A DNA stretch of 43,446 bases from a bacterium (GTDB lineage: Bacteria; Spirochaetota; UBA4802; UBA5550): NCBI GenBank assembly GCA_024224995.1, contig JAAENB010000394.1:1-43446 (forward strand), written 5' to 3'. The position numbers and the translations under genes were made by a program. Positions 1 to 8,309 of the stretch are shown here, one piece after another. The notes under the pieces were generated by a model. It did no database searches. It was not told the DNA's origin and saw nothing but the letters and a program-made list of their open reading frames with translations. Positions within the stretch are counted from its first letter, which is position 1. Every line of letters starts with the position of its first letter.

Positions 1-85
1 CTTTCATTAACCTCTTCCACTGACGGCAGCGCGACCAGGTGTGATAGGTTAATCCCGCTTCACACGTTCTTTTTGGATGTGCCAT
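1..85 (-). CDS. 5' fragment of a possible REP-associated/Y1-type transposase
   Basis: Only the first 28 codons lie in the window; the gene runs off the left edge. The ATG at 85 is preceded by a strong Shine-Dalgarno GGAGG five bases upstream (91-95 on the plus strand), so a real start is likely. The visible peptide begins MAHPKRTCEAGLTYHTW and continues with basic, aromatic residues. The pattern of a hydrophobic residue followed by YHxWSR near the N-terminus resembles the start of Y1_Tnp/RAYT-type transposases, where this first beta strand precedes the HUH motif. The HUH motif and catalytic tyrosine would lie outside the window, so the family call is tentative. The hairpin-rich spacer just upstream would fit a REP-associated element. 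Confidence 0.4.
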   Translation of the reverse strand, partial: MAHPKRTCEAGLTYHTWSRCRQWKRLMK

Positions 86-174
86 ATTTTCCTCCCAAAA
101 CAGGTTTTTGGGGCAAACTTTTTTACCCCTCATTAATAGGACGAATGGGAAGGCCTTTTGATGAAATTTTTTTT

Positions 175-215
175 GGCTTTTTTTGCATAAAATTGAATTT
201 TTTTCAAAAAAAGCC
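175..215. repeat. 11-bp perfect inverted repeat with AT-rich loop
   Basis: GGCTTTTTTTG at 175-185 and its exact complement CAAAAAAAGCC at 205-215 flank a 19-base loop. On the plus strand the second arm is followed by GTTTTTTG, which looks like an intrinsic terminator for transcription coming from the left. No plus-strand gene is visible there. It lies in the 233-base spacer between the clipped minus-strand gene and nqrF. Confidence 0.5.
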
Positions 216-235
216 GTTTTTTGCGGGGTTTTGAT

Positions 236-300
236 CTCAGAGCTCTTTATAAGAGCTTTTCTAAAGAAAAAATTCTCAGAGCTCTTTATGAGAGCTCTTT
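236..300. repeat. Tandem pair of palindromic hairpin repeats
   Basis: Two similar units (about 236-259 and 275-300) each carry a small hairpin built from AGAGCTC-type arms: 241-247 pairs with 251-257, and 278-285 pairs with 291-298. Read on the minus strand both end in AGAGCTCTGAGA. Two near-copies in tandem go beyond what one terminator needs. They could be duplicated terminators, or REP-like palindromes linked to the neighbouring transposase-like start. Confidence 0.6.
278..298 (-). terminator. Likely rho-independent terminator of the nqr operon
   Basis: An 8-bp perfect stem (AGAGCTCT) with a 5-base loop lies 20 bases beyond the nqrF stop. In the minus direction it is followed by GAGAATTTTTTC, so a U-rich tail comes soon after the stem. 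The second hairpin at 241-257 could act as a backup. Confidence 0.55.
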
Positions 301-318
301 AAAAGTGGTGTGGTATAA

Positions 319-1560
319 TTAACTGAACTCATCATACATAATCATCTCCGGTTCCACGCCCAGGTTATACAGCATATCTTTTACAGCGTCCAGCATAACC
401 GGCGGACCGCAGAGATAATATTCAATCTCTTCCGGTTCGGGGTGATCTTTCAGATATTCATCCAGAACACACTGGTGAATAAACCCGGTATACCCTTTCC
501 AGTTGTCCTCGGGAAGAGGATCGGAAAGGGCCAGGTGGAAAGAAAAATTGGGAAGCATTTTTTCAATTTTAAGAAAATGATCTTCGTAGAACATCTCTCT
601 CATGGACCTGGCACCATACCAGTAACTGACCTTTCGTTTGGTCTTGAGCGTATGAGCAAGGTGAAAAATATGAGACCGCATAGGCGCCATACCCGCTCCG
701 CCGCCGATATAGATCATTTCCCTGTTGGTATCCTGAATAAAAAATTCGCCGTATGGGCCCGAAACCGTGACTTTGTCTCCCGCCTTTAATTTGAATAAAA
801 ACGAAGACCCTACTCCGGCCGGAACATCCATAAGCTTTCCCGTGGCCCGGTCAAAGGGCGGAGTCGCGATCCGGATATTAAGCATTACAATATCCCCTTC
901 AGCGGGATGATTTGCCATAGAATATGCCCGCACTGCGTACTCGGAATTTTTCATTTTGAGATCAAAAAATCCGAACTTTTCCCAGTCATCTCTGTATTGC
1001 GACTCGATATCTATGTCTTTTCCAAAATCCATTTTATACGAGGGAACCTCTATTTGAACATAGCCTCCCGATTTAAAATTAAGCTGCTCTCCCTCAGGAA
1101 GCTTTACAATAAATTCTTTAATGAACGTAGCAACATTATCGTTTGAAACAACCTCGCATTCCCACTTCTGTATGGAAAAGACCTCTTCAGGTACAACGAT
1201 CTTCAAATCTTCTTTTACTTTGGCCTGGCAGGCCAGTCTATAATGCTGCTTCTCCATCCGTCGTGAGATATGGGTTTTCTCTGTGGGCAGAATATCTCCT
1301 CCCCCTTCAAGTATCCGGCATTCACATGCCCCGCAGGTTCCCATTCCGCCGCAGGCAGAGGGGAGAAAAATTTCATTTGATGTTAAGGTATTAAGCAGCG
1401 TACTGCCTGATTCTACCGTCAGGGCATCCTCTTCATTATTATTGATGACCAGCTTAACCTCTCCTTTCGGAACCAGTTTAAGCTCAGCAAAAATAATCAC
1501 AGCAGTGAGGATAAGGATAACGACGGTAAATATAACGAGCGTACTTATCACGGTAATCAT
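319..1560 (-). CDS. nqrF: Na+-translocating NADH:quinone reductase subunit F
   Basis: NqrF takes electrons from NADH via FAD and a 2Fe-2S cluster into the sodium-pumping complex, on the cytoplasmic side of the inner membrane. The 413-residue protein (typical family length) starts with one membrane helix (about residues 3-25). A plant-type ferredoxin domain follows with cluster ligands Cys70, Cys76, Cys79 and Cys111 (CGGMGTCGAC plus a distal Cys). Next come the FAD-binding RAYSMAN motif and the NAD-binding YIGGGAGMAP segment of ferredoxin reductases. The ATG follows GGGAAG that overlaps the end of nqrE, four bases away, so it is the last gene of a co-translated operon. All expected cofactor residues are present and I see no defects. 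Confidence 0.97.
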   Translation of the reverse strand: MITVISTLVIFTVVILILTAVIIFAELKLVPKGEVKLVINNNEEDALTVESGSTLLNTLTSNEIFLPSACGGMGTCGACECRILEGGGDILPTEKTHISRRMEKQHYRLACQAKVKEDLKIVVPEEVFSIQKWECEVVSNDNVATFIKEFIVKLPEGEQLNFKSGGYVQIEVPSYKMDFGKDIDIESQYRDDWEKFGFFDLKMKNSEYAVRAYSMANHPAEGDIVMLNIRIATPPFDRATGKLMDVPAGVGSSFLFKLKAGDKVTVSGPYGEFFIQDTNREMIYIGGGAGMAPMRSHIFHLAHTLKTKRKVSYWYGARSMREMFYEDHFLKIEKMLPNFSFHLALSDPLPEDNWKGYTGFIHQCVLDEYLKDHPEPEEIEYYLCGPPVMLDAVKDMLYNLGVEPEMIMYDEFS

Positions 1561-1564
1561 AATT

Positions 1565-2182
1565 TCACTTCCCTAATTGTATTCCGGAAAATATCATAAA
1601 CGACATTGCCATAAGACCGGCTATTATCATAGTAATGCCCAGCCCTCGGAGTGCCGGAGGAACATTCGAATATTGTATCTTTTTCCGGATCGCGGCCATA
1701 AGAACAATCGCAAGAAACCACCCTATCCCCGATGATAAACCATATACTGTTGTCTCCACAAGGGTATACTTTCGTTCAATCATGAAAAGCGAAACCCCGA
1801 GAACAGCGCAGTTCACCGTAATAAGCGGAAGAAATATCCCCAGGGCCGTATAAAGCGGCTGGGATACTTTTTCTACGACCATTTCAATTACCTGAACCAT
1901 GGCCGCAATAACGGCGATAAAAAAGATATAGGTCATAAAACTGAGATCAACACTCTTAAAGTCATCTCCCAGCCAGCTGAGCGCTCCTTCTTTAAGAACA
2001 AACTCATTCAACAGCCAGTTCACGGGAGCGGTAATGGTAAGAACAAATATTACGGCAAAGCCGATACCAACGGATGTTGATATTTTCTTTGACATGGCAA
2101 GGAATGAACACATCCCCAGGAAGTATGCCAGAAGAATGTTATTTACGAATATTGAGTCTATTGCCAGGTTAACCAGTTCCAT
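1565..2182 (-). CDS. nqrE: Na+-translocating NADH:quinone reductase subunit E
   Basis: Integral membrane subunit with about six helices over 205 residues, the usual NqrE size. NqrE and NqrD form a pseudo-symmetric pair that holds an iron centre inside the membrane, ligated by two cysteines from each subunit. The matching cysteines are seen here in FLGMCSFLA near the N-terminus and in TVNCAVLG in the middle. The ATG is preceded by GAGGA, which overlaps the last codons of nqrD (gap of four bases), indicating translational coupling. NqrE resembles RnfA, but the A-F gene order marks this as Nqr. Confidence 0.96.
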   Translation of the reverse strand: MELVNLAIDSIFVNNILLAYFLGMCSFLAMSKKISTSVGIGFAVIFVLTITAPVNWLLNEFVLKEGALSWLGDDFKSVDLSFMTYIFFIAVIAAMVQVIEMVVEKVSQPLYTALGIFLPLITVNCAVLGVSLFMIERKYTLVETTVYGLSSGIGWFLAIVLMAAIRKKIQYSNVPPALRGLGITMIIAGLMAMSFMIFSGIQLGK

Positions 2183-2186
2183 ACGC

Positions 2187-2852
2187 TTAATCCTCTTCCC
2201 GTTCTCCGGTTATTGTTCGTTGTATCCAGATGATTATTCCAAGTAAAATAAACGCGCCCGGCGCTAGGACCATGAGCCCGTTATTAACATACCCGGCATT
2301 CTTTAAAAATTCCGGGATAATTTTTAAGCCAAAAATAGTTTTGCTGCCAAGGAGCGTTCCGCTTCCCAGCAATTCCCTGAAAAATCCAATGATGACGATA
2401 ATAAAAGCATAGCCGATTCCATTTCCCAGGGCATCGAGAAAGGAAGGCCAGGGTTTATTGCTGAGAGAATAGGCTTCCAGGCGGCCCAGTACAATGCAGT
2501 TGGTAATAATAAGTCCCACAAAAATGGACAGCTGTTTTGAGACCTCGTAGGCAAATGCCTTAAGAACCAGGTCAACAAGAATTACCATTGTGGCGATAAC
2601 GGTCATCTCTACAATAATCCTGATCTTAGAGGGAATTAATTTCCTCATCATGGAAATAATAACCCCTGAAACAACCATAACCACAATAACGGCCAGCCCC
2701 ATAACCAGGGACGGCTTGAGCGCCGAAGTAACGGCAAGAGCCGAACAGATGCCCAGCACCTGGATGGTTATGGGATTATTTTTATTTACCGGCTCCTTGA
2801 ATACTTTTTTATTCTTATTTGAAAAAAGCGGTTCCTTTTCTATTCCCGTCAT
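2187..2852 (-). CDS. nqrD: Na+-translocating NADH:quinone reductase subunit D
   Basis: Membrane subunit of 221 residues with about six helices, partner of NqrE in holding the intramembrane iron centre. The two family cysteines are present in VLGICSALAV and ITNCIVLGRLEA. The cytoplasmic N-terminus of about 30 residues before the first helix is lysine-rich. The start codon shares one base with the nqrC stop (TAATG), and GGAGG lies just upstream, so initiation should be coupled to nqrC translation. The homologue RnfE is the alternative, but neighbouring nqrB/C/E/F settle the call. Confidence 0.96.
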   Translation of the reverse strand: MTGIEKEPLFSNKNKKVFKEPVNKNNPITIQVLGICSALAVTSALKPSLVMGLAVIVVMVVSGVIISMMRKLIPSKIRIIVEMTVIATMVILVDLVLKAFAYEVSKQLSIFVGLIITNCIVLGRLEAYSLSNKPWPSFLDALGNGIGYAFIIVIIGFFRELLGSGTLLGSKTIFGLKIIPEFLKNAGYVNNGLMVLAPGAFILLGIIIWIQRTITGEREED

Positions 2853-3619
2853 TATTCACCTCCTGCCCCGGCGGCTACGGGCCGCCGTATTGTTTTAAAA
2901 TATGGTTCATACAGCAGAAGTGTATCTTTCAGCATCTTTCCCACAGCCCTGGATGTTATAGTTGCCCCGGTAATCCCGTCCACCTGGTGCGCTGCTGCGG
3001 GACCGGGTTTGACCTTTCCTTTCATTACGGTGACCGAAACAAGCTCTGCTTTTTTGTTTATGATCTTTTTCCCGGGAAAATTCTTGCGGAAATCATCTTC
3101 TGTTATCTTTGCCCCTAGGCCCGGAGTTTCCTGATGTTTGTAAAAGGTTATCCCCTTTACCGTGACAAGATCTTTTTCCAGGGCGCAATATCCGTAAATT
3201 TTCCCCCATAATCCCCTGCCAATAATTGGGATACAGTACGCGATGGATTTTCCTTTATCAACCCGGATAAAGACCGGGTAGTCCCGCTCTTCTCCGGGCT
3301 TTTCCAGTTCCCGTTTAAAATCAATCTCTTCCGGGATTTTGCCTGTTTTTTTAAGAGATCCCTTATGATCGACTATCACACTGTTGATGTTCCGCTTGTA
3401 ACATTCCATCAAATCGCAGCACAGTTCCTTTTGCGAATCCTTAGTACAGTTCTTGCTCATGGTAAGACCCACGGCCGCAAGAATATTCTTTTTCATATCG
3501 GCATCGACATTCCGCTCCTGTCTCTCCTTGAACGTCTGAGATACAACAGAAAGCAAGAGAGCCGCAACCAGGGAAATTCCAACGATGAAGATAAAGGTAT
3601 AGCTATTACTCTGACGCAC
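2852..3619 (-). CDS. nqrC: Na+-translocating NADH:quinone reductase subunit C
   Basis: NqrC has one N-terminal membrane helix (about residues 8-28) and a periplasmic FMN-binding domain carrying a flavin bound to threonine by a phosphoester. The flavinylation motif is seen as GITGATITSRAV near residues 215-226, with the acceptor most likely the second Thr of ATIT (about 222). The conserved ETPGLGAKI segment is at about 164-172. The reading frame is open back to a TTG at 3625, but AAGGAGG stands seven bases before a GTG at 3619 and only one base before the TTG. I therefore place the start at the GTG, giving 255 residues. The start overlaps the end of nqrB. Attachment of FMN needs ApbE, which is not encoded in this window. 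Confidence 0.95.
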   Translation of the reverse strand: MRQSNSYTFIFIVGISLVAALLLSVVSQTFKERQERNVDADMKKNILAAVGLTMSKNCTKDSQKELCCDLMECYKRNINSVIVDHKGSLKKTGKIPEEIDFKRELEKPGEERDYPVFIRVDKGKSIAYCIPIIGRGLWGKIYGYCALEKDLVTVKGITFYKHQETPGLGAKITEDDFRKNFPGKKIINKKAELVSVTVMKGKVKPGPAAAHQVDGITGATITSRAVGKMLKDTLLLYEPYFKTIRRPVAAGAGGE

Positions 3620-4778
3620 GGGCAAGCCTCCTTTTGGTGTTTCTCCATACTGCTACATGGTCGATTAACGGCGCAAAGGCATTCATAAATAGAATCGCCA
3701 GCATCATTCCTTCGGGATAGGCCGGGTTCAATGACCGCACCAGAACTGCAAGCACCCCAATAAAAAAACCGTATATATATTTCCCGGTATTTGTTGCCGC
3801 GGAAGAGACCGGGTCAGTTGCCATAAAAACCGCTCCAAAAGCGAATCCTCCCATAACAAGGTGATAATGGGCAGGGATAGCAAGAAGGCTGCCGGGAGAA
3901 GGAGCCAGCAGGTTCAAAAGAAGCCCCATAAGATATCCTCCGGCAAAAACCGAAAGCATGATCCTCCAGCTGGCAACACCAACCATCATAAGATAAATTC
4001 CCATTACCATAATAATCACCGCAGATGTTTCTCCCACACTGCCGGGAATAAGTCCCAGGAACATATTCCAGAAATCGTATCCCCTGTCGGCCAGAAGAGT
4101 TACCACGTCACCGGGTGTTTTTTCCGGCAGTGCCGACAGGTATGAAAGCGGCGTGGCCATGGTATAGGAGTCTACGACTTTGTCTCCCGCAGCGGTCCAT
4201 ACCTCATCTCCCGACATGGAAGCGGGATAGGCAAAAAAGAGGAAGGCCCGGGTAACCAGGGCCGGGTTGAATATATTCATTCCCGTTCCGCCAAAAACCT
4301 CTTTTCCAATAATGACCCCAAAAGAGGTGGCAAGAACAATCTGCCAGATAGGTACATCGGGCGGCAGAATAAGCGGAATAATAAAACCGGTAACAAGAAA
4401 CCCTTCGTTGATCTCATGCTTTCGCACAACAGCAAAAACCAATTCCCAGAATCCCCCTACCCCGTAAGCGACAATAAAAACCGGCACCGTGAGCAGAGTC
4501 CCCTTAAGGACACAATCGAAAATTCCCGCGCTCTGTCCCATGGAAAGAAAATGCTGATACCCCGTATTATAAACCCCAAAAGCCGCCACCGGCATAAGGG
4601 CAATAATTACGGTAACCATCATCCGTTTTATATCGTAATGATCCCTGATATGTGACCCTGAAGTTGTTTTTTCAGGGCTCACCCAGAGAAGCGAAAAAAG
4701 CATTTCATACACCGGGTACAAACGCTCAAATTTGCCTCCCTTGTCGAAAAGATGTTTAAATCGAACAAGCCAATTCAT
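3606..4778 (-). CDS. nqrB: Na+-translocating NADH:quinone reductase subunit B
   Basis: Largest membrane subunit (390 residues, about ten helices). It carries a covalently bound FMN and riboflavin and contributes to the sodium path and quinone site. The likely flavinylated threonine is Thr209 in SYTMATPLSYL, matching the S-x-x-A-T pattern of the family. The segment GKEVFGGTGMNIFNPA at about 158-173 is typical of NqrB/RnfD. The C-terminus overlaps the start of nqrC by 14 bases. The gene lies 39 bases after nqrA. GGTGG precedes the ATG by about ten bases. No anomalies seen. Confidence 0.96.
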   Translation of the reverse strand: MNWLVRFKHLFDKGGKFERLYPVYEMLFSLLWVSPEKTTSGSHIRDHYDIKRMMVTVIIALMPVAAFGVYNTGYQHFLSMGQSAGIFDCVLKGTLLTVPVFIVAYGVGGFWELVFAVVRKHEINEGFLVTGFIIPLILPPDVPIWQIVLATSFGVIIGKEVFGGTGMNIFNPALVTRAFLFFAYPASMSGDEVWTAAGDKVVDSYTMATPLSYLSALPEKTPGDVVTLLADRGYDFWNMFLGLIPGSVGETSAVIIMVMGIYLMMVGVASWRIMLSVFAGGYLMGLLLNLLAPSPGSLLAIPAHYHLVMGGFAFGAVFMATDPVSSAATNTGKYIYGFFIGVLAVLVRSLNPAYPEGMMLAILFMNAFAPLIDHVAVWRNTKRRLARASE

Positions 4779-4817
4779 TTATGGTATACCACCTTCATTA
4801 TGTTATCCTTCATCAGG

Positions 4818-6191
4818 TTATCCTTCTTTCTCAACCAGGTCAAGTCCTGTTCTTAAAATATCCTGGATATTATTCTTCGAGGGATCAATATATTCGCACA
4901 GGGCCAGATCCTCTTCCGCCAGTTCGTAGATCCCCAGCCCTTCCATCTCTTCAATATCACCGCCATAAATTGACTTAAGCAGGAAAATAGGATAAATATC
5001 CATGGGAAGAACCTGCTCGTAAATGCCGGTGGCAATAAAGGGTCTCCTGCTTCCGTTTTTTGTCGCCCGTTGGATGAATTTATTTCCAAAACGGATATAA
5101 TTCGACAGGTAGGTCATGGACCGGCTGAATTTTTCAAACCCGGGCAAAGCCCATCCAAGGAAATCAAAACTGAGCGGGTCCGGCTCCGGTATAATCGTAA
5201 CCAGGGAATCATAAAATCCAACAAAGCCGTTTCGTTCGACCTTTTTCCCGGTCAACACGTCTCCGGAAATATACCGGGTCTGTTCTTCGGTATTTTTTTT
5301 ACTCAAAAAGCTGTCCAGCGAAGCGCCCACAACGGTCCGGTAATAGGCACGCCCCTTTGCCGAAGAACCGGCAACGGCAACTACCGTCTCATTGGCAGCG
5401 GCAAGTTTTCCCGTAAGGAAGAGCCGTCCAATCCGGACAACAGCCGAAACAGGACAGGTCCATACAATATCATTCCTGTTTTTTATTGGCGCGATATGAT
5501 GGATCTGCACTCCCACATTCCCTGCCGGATGCGGTCCCGTAATTCTGCACAGTTCCACTCCTTTTGCCGAAGTGAAAGCCGGCGACACATCATCCCGGGC
5601 TCCGTTTACAGCAAGATAAACTTTTCCACTGGTTAACTTCGCAATGGCATCAAGCCCCGTTTGAAAAGCTTCTTCGTTCCCATCAATGAGCATATTATTG
5701 TCGGGAGTGAGGGGAGCAGTATCCATTGTTGAGATAAAAATATCCCTGGGCGTGTCTTCGGGATTTGCGACCTTCGCGAAGGGGCGTTGTTTAAAAAGAG
5801 GGAAAAGTCCGCTCTTTAAGAGCAGGGCCAGTATTGTTTCTCCGGAAAGAGCGGCTAAGCCCTTTTTGGGAAATCCCAGCGGAGCGGCAAGCTGCTTTCC
5901 ATCGGTCTTGATGATTACCGCTTCCAGCACTCTTCGTTCTCCACGAACGATATCTTCCACAACACCGCTTGCGGGGGACGTGAATTTTATGCTTTCATTA
6001 TTCTTGTCATAGAAAAGCTCAGTCCCCACCTTGACCTTCTGCCCTACAGAAACAGCAAGTTTCGGTTTAATGCCGATAAAATCCGTTGGTTTAAGAGCAA
6101 CCCTTTCCGGGAATGCCGCTTCAACAAATAATTCTTCCGTTTCACCATACAGATTAAGATCAAAGCCTTTTTTTAACTTTATATCTATCAT
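4818..6191 (-). CDS. nqrA: Na+-translocating NADH:quinone reductase subunit A
   Basis: NqrA is the cytoplasmic, cofactor-poor subunit that sits on NqrB and contributes to the ubiquinone region. The 457-residue protein starts MIDIKLKKGFDLNLYG, matching the usual NqrA N-terminus (IKIKKGLDLPIxG). It contains the barrel-sandwich stretch around GIKPKLAVSVGQKVKVG. An ATG in frame six codons upstream (6209) exists, but AGAGG sits seven bases before the ATG at 6191 and the family N-terminus begins there, so 6191 is chosen. It follows the NqrM-like gene by 49 bases with no terminator between. Confidence 0.96.
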   Translation of the reverse strand: MIDIKLKKGFDLNLYGETEELFVEAAFPERVALKPTDFIGIKPKLAVSVGQKVKVGTELFYDKNNESIKFTSPASGVVEDIVRGERRVLEAVIIKTDGKQLAAPLGFPKKGLAALSGETILALLLKSGLFPLFKQRPFAKVANPEDTPRDIFISTMDTAPLTPDNNMLIDGNEEAFQTGLDAIAKLTSGKVYLAVNGARDDVSPAFTSAKGVELCRITGPHPAGNVGVQIHHIAPIKNRNDIVWTCPVSAVVRIGRLFLTGKLAAANETVVAVAGSSAKGRAYYRTVVGASLDSFLSKKNTEEQTRYISGDVLTGKKVERNGFVGFYDSLVTIIPEPDPLSFDFLGWALPGFEKFSRSMTYLSNYIRFGNKFIQRATKNGSRRPFIATGIYEQVLPMDIYPIFLLKSIYGGDIEEMEGLGIYELAEEDLALCEYIDPSKNNIQDILRTGLDLVEKEG

Positions 6192-6240
6192 AAAAGAGCC
6201 TCTACTCATTCAAAATCATTTTTATTTATTAAAAAATCCC

Positions 6241-6423
6241 TCAACAAGAACGCTTCCCTTCCAAATGACAACTGCATGAGGAACAGGCTTCTCCCTTTTC
6301 CCGGCTCGAATCCGGGGTACAGCTGCCGCTCACGGGATCTCCTCTTTTGAAAAGCATCTTCAAAATCAGGGCCAGTGAGAAAAAAAGCAGTATAATAAAT
6401 GTACTAATAATTATTTTTATCAT
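6241..6423 (-). CDS. nqrM: NqrM-like Na+-NQR maturation factor
   Basis: A 60-residue protein: one N-terminal membrane helix (about 3-24), a short basic stretch (KMLFKRG), then a cysteine-rich tail with Cys35, 47, 50, 52 and 60. The helix plus GSC followed by a cluster of closely spaced cysteines is the layout of NqrM (DUF539). That protein is required to build the iron centre between NqrD and NqrE in Vibrio. In many genomes nqrM lies downstream of nqrF/apbE; here it sits upstream of nqrA. Its ATG overlaps the histidine kinase stop as ATGA, so it is translationally coupled to the sensor gene. The tail is more serine-rich and diverged than classical NqrM, so the call rests on topology, cysteines and context. 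Confidence 0.75.
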   Translation of the reverse strand: MIKIIISTFIILLFFSLALILKMLFKRGDPVSGSCTPDSSREKGEACSSCSCHLEGKRSC

Positions 6424-7889
6424 GCTATCAACACAGGGAACGTTATTGTAAAGGTCGTTCCCACATCAAGCTCCGAAGCAACACCAATGGCCCCTTTATG
6501 CCTCTCAAGAATCTCCCGTGCAATGGAAAGCCCCAACCCGGTTCCATCATTTTCCACTTCCTTGGCATTGGGAGACCTTACAAACTCAACAAAAATATCT
6601 CCAAGAAATTCTTTATCAATTCCAATTCCCTCATCTTTTATCATAAGAAGACTATTCTCTGTTCCATCATGTTCATCATCTTCAACACGATCTAAAAAAT
6701 CGATATATATATTACCCCCGGGTTTGGAGTATTTAACCGCGTTTTGAATAAGATTATAAAAACAATGCTTTAGCAATTCCTTATCCCCTTGCGAAATAGT
6801 CCCGGCCGGAAGATCATTTAAGTGATTCTTGAATTCTTCCTCGTAACGAAAGTATCCGGAATACTCATGCCTCATTGAGTCAAGGGTATAGTTTCGGTAT
6901 ATTTTCAACTCTTTATTCGTGACCTGCTCAATTAATGAATGAATAATTTCTTCAATAAGGTTAACAAGATTGAAATTATTCTCAAATTTAACCTTTCTTC
7001 TTCCTTCCCTGAGACCACTTAAATCCAGGAGATCAATTACCAGTTCCAGAAGTGATTTCGCTTTCTCATTAGCCCCGTCTAAAAGGCTCTCCGCTCTTCC
7101 CGAATCCAGGGGTACCATTTTCCTGGTTAAAACATTCAAGGCCGCAATAATTGTCGCCAGGGGTGACCTCAGTTGATGTGCCGAAAACCGCATAAATTTT
7201 GACTTTCTCTTCTCAAGAGCTTTAAGATATTCAATATTCTCTTTAAGGTTATCATTTACTTCTATAAGTTTTACTGTATCCGTTTTTATTCTACCGGTGA
7301 GCAATGAGATCATAAATACGGCCCCAAGCAATATGACAAAATGGATAGCGCTTTCCGTCACAACCAGTTTGTGAGACAAATCATTAGACAGGTGGAACAG
7401 GTTATAATTTGGTATTATTCTTTTAAGTTCCAATAATGAAACAATATAAAACCCTGATATAGAAAATATTGACATAACATACATATACCTGGTCGATAGA
7501 ATAACAGATCCTATTATTATATGAAACAGGAGAAGATAAAACAGGATAGTATGCAATCCGCCCACAAAATAAAGTGTAACCATCAACGTACAATAGTCAA
7601 GAATGATCTGCATCCATCCCATGCGTACGTACGTTTTGAACTTTTCCTTTACATCGGTCTTTTTTTTATTCCCTGCCTCAAGATAGAAAAAAACTATATT
7701 ATATAGAAGAATAACAATAGCCGTTATTATAACAGGAAGAGGCGCTACAAAATAATCAAAAAACGACAATATAAACGGTAGAATTAATACACCGCCTCCA
7801 GCAACCCACCGAAATTTGATCGATGAGTTTATTATATACTGGAGATCCGGAGAAAAGACTTCAATAATGCTGGATTTATTATTTTCCAA
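6420..7889 (-). CDS. Membrane histidine kinase with RegB-like sensor topology
   Basis: A 489-residue sensor kinase. About six membrane helices fill residues 25-200. A short coiled linker follows (about 205-230), then a HisKA domain with the phospho-acceptor His238 in FSAHQLRSPLA. The HATPase domain shows N-box NLIQNAVKYSK, G1 DEGIGID and G2 GTGLGLSIA. The membrane part includes LYFVGGLHTILF (about 106-117), which resembles in place and shape the GGxxNPF quinone-binding stretch of RegB/PrrB sensors, though NPF is replaced by TIL. The frame opens with TTG at 7889, 11 bases inside the response regulator end. No better start exists before the first helix. Position just ahead of nqrM-nqrABCDEF suggests it senses respiratory redox state, which is an inference. 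Confidence 0.9.
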   Translation of the reverse strand: MENNKSSIIEVFSPDLQYIINSSIKFRWVAGGGVLILPFILSFFDYFVAPLPVIITAIVILLYNIVFFYLEAGNKKKTDVKEKFKTYVRMGWMQIILDYCTLMVTLYFVGGLHTILFYLLLFHIIIGSVILSTRYMYVMSIFSISGFYIVSLLELKRIIPNYNLFHLSNDLSHKLVVTESAIHFVILLGAVFMISLLTGRIKTDTVKLIEVNDNLKENIEYLKALEKRKSKFMRFSAHQLRSPLATIIAALNVLTRKMVPLDSGRAESLLDGANEKAKSLLELVIDLLDLSGLREGRRKVKFENNFNLVNLIEEIIHSLIEQVTNKELKIYRNYTLDSMRHEYSGYFRYEEEFKNHLNDLPAGTISQGDKELLKHCFYNLIQNAVKYSKPGGNIYIDFLDRVEDDEHDGTENSLLMIKDEGIGIDKEFLGDIFVEFVRSPNAKEVENDGTGLGLSIAREILERHKGAIGVASELDVGTTFTITFPVLIA

Positions 7890-8259
7890 CGAGCTTTTCT
7901 GCTTCTTTTAGTAGCTGATCCGGCTCTACCGGTTTTTCAAGCCATAGATCATAACGGAACTGTGACTTATCAGCCTCACTCTCCAGATCATAAACTTCAT
8001 TTACGCCGGTTAACATAATCACCGGTATATCTTTTGTCGCGGCATCCTCACCTAATTTTTTTGATGTATCAACACCTTCACTTAAATGCCTCATCATGAC
8101 ATCCAGGATGATCAAATCCGGCTTCATCGCCCCAACTCTTTCCAGGCACTCTTTCCCGCTCTTTGCTGTTTCGATATTATAAGCACCTTCCAACGCTATC
8201 TTTGTAGTTTCAATAAAAGTTGGATCATCATCAACCAGAAAAATTGTTTTATTGCTCAT
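7879..8259 (-). CDS. Single-domain response regulator (CheY-like receiver)
   Basis: A 126-residue receiver domain with no output domain. Acidic pocket Asp10-Asp12 (LVDDD), phosphorylation site Asp53 (ILDVMM), switch Thr84 (MLTG) and Lys109 (LEKPVE) are all present, so it should be phosphorylated normally. The ATG follows GCGAGG by about five bases. It is the first gene of the kinase-nqrM-nqr operon and overlaps the kinase start. With no DNA-binding part it must act through a partner protein or as a phosphate shuttle. The partner could lie elsewhere, or be one of the large kinases transcribed divergently next door, but nothing in the sequence proves that. Confidence 0.93.
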   Translation of the reverse strand: MSNKTIFLVDDDPTFIETTKIALEGAYNIETAKSGKECLERVGAMKPDLIILDVMMRHLSEGVDTSKKLGEDAATKDIPVIMLTGVNEVYDLESEADKSQFRYDLWLEKPVEPDQLLKEAEKLVGK

Positions 8260-8309
8260 ATCAACCTCGCATACATTAATTTGTATTTATAACGTTTATA
8301 GTATCAACA

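Noticed and set aside
3620..3625. TTG start for nqrC
   Set aside because: Only one base from the Shine-Dalgarno; the GTG at 3619 has ideal spacing.
5070..5636. Plus-strand frame of 188 codons
   Set aside because: Antisense to nqrA, which is complete and conserved; no ribosome site or motif supports it.
1565..6191. Rnf complex instead of Nqr
   Set aside because: NqrA, the NqrF ferredoxin-reductase fusion and the A-F gene order are specific to Nqr; no RnfB/RnfC-type ferredoxin subunits are present.
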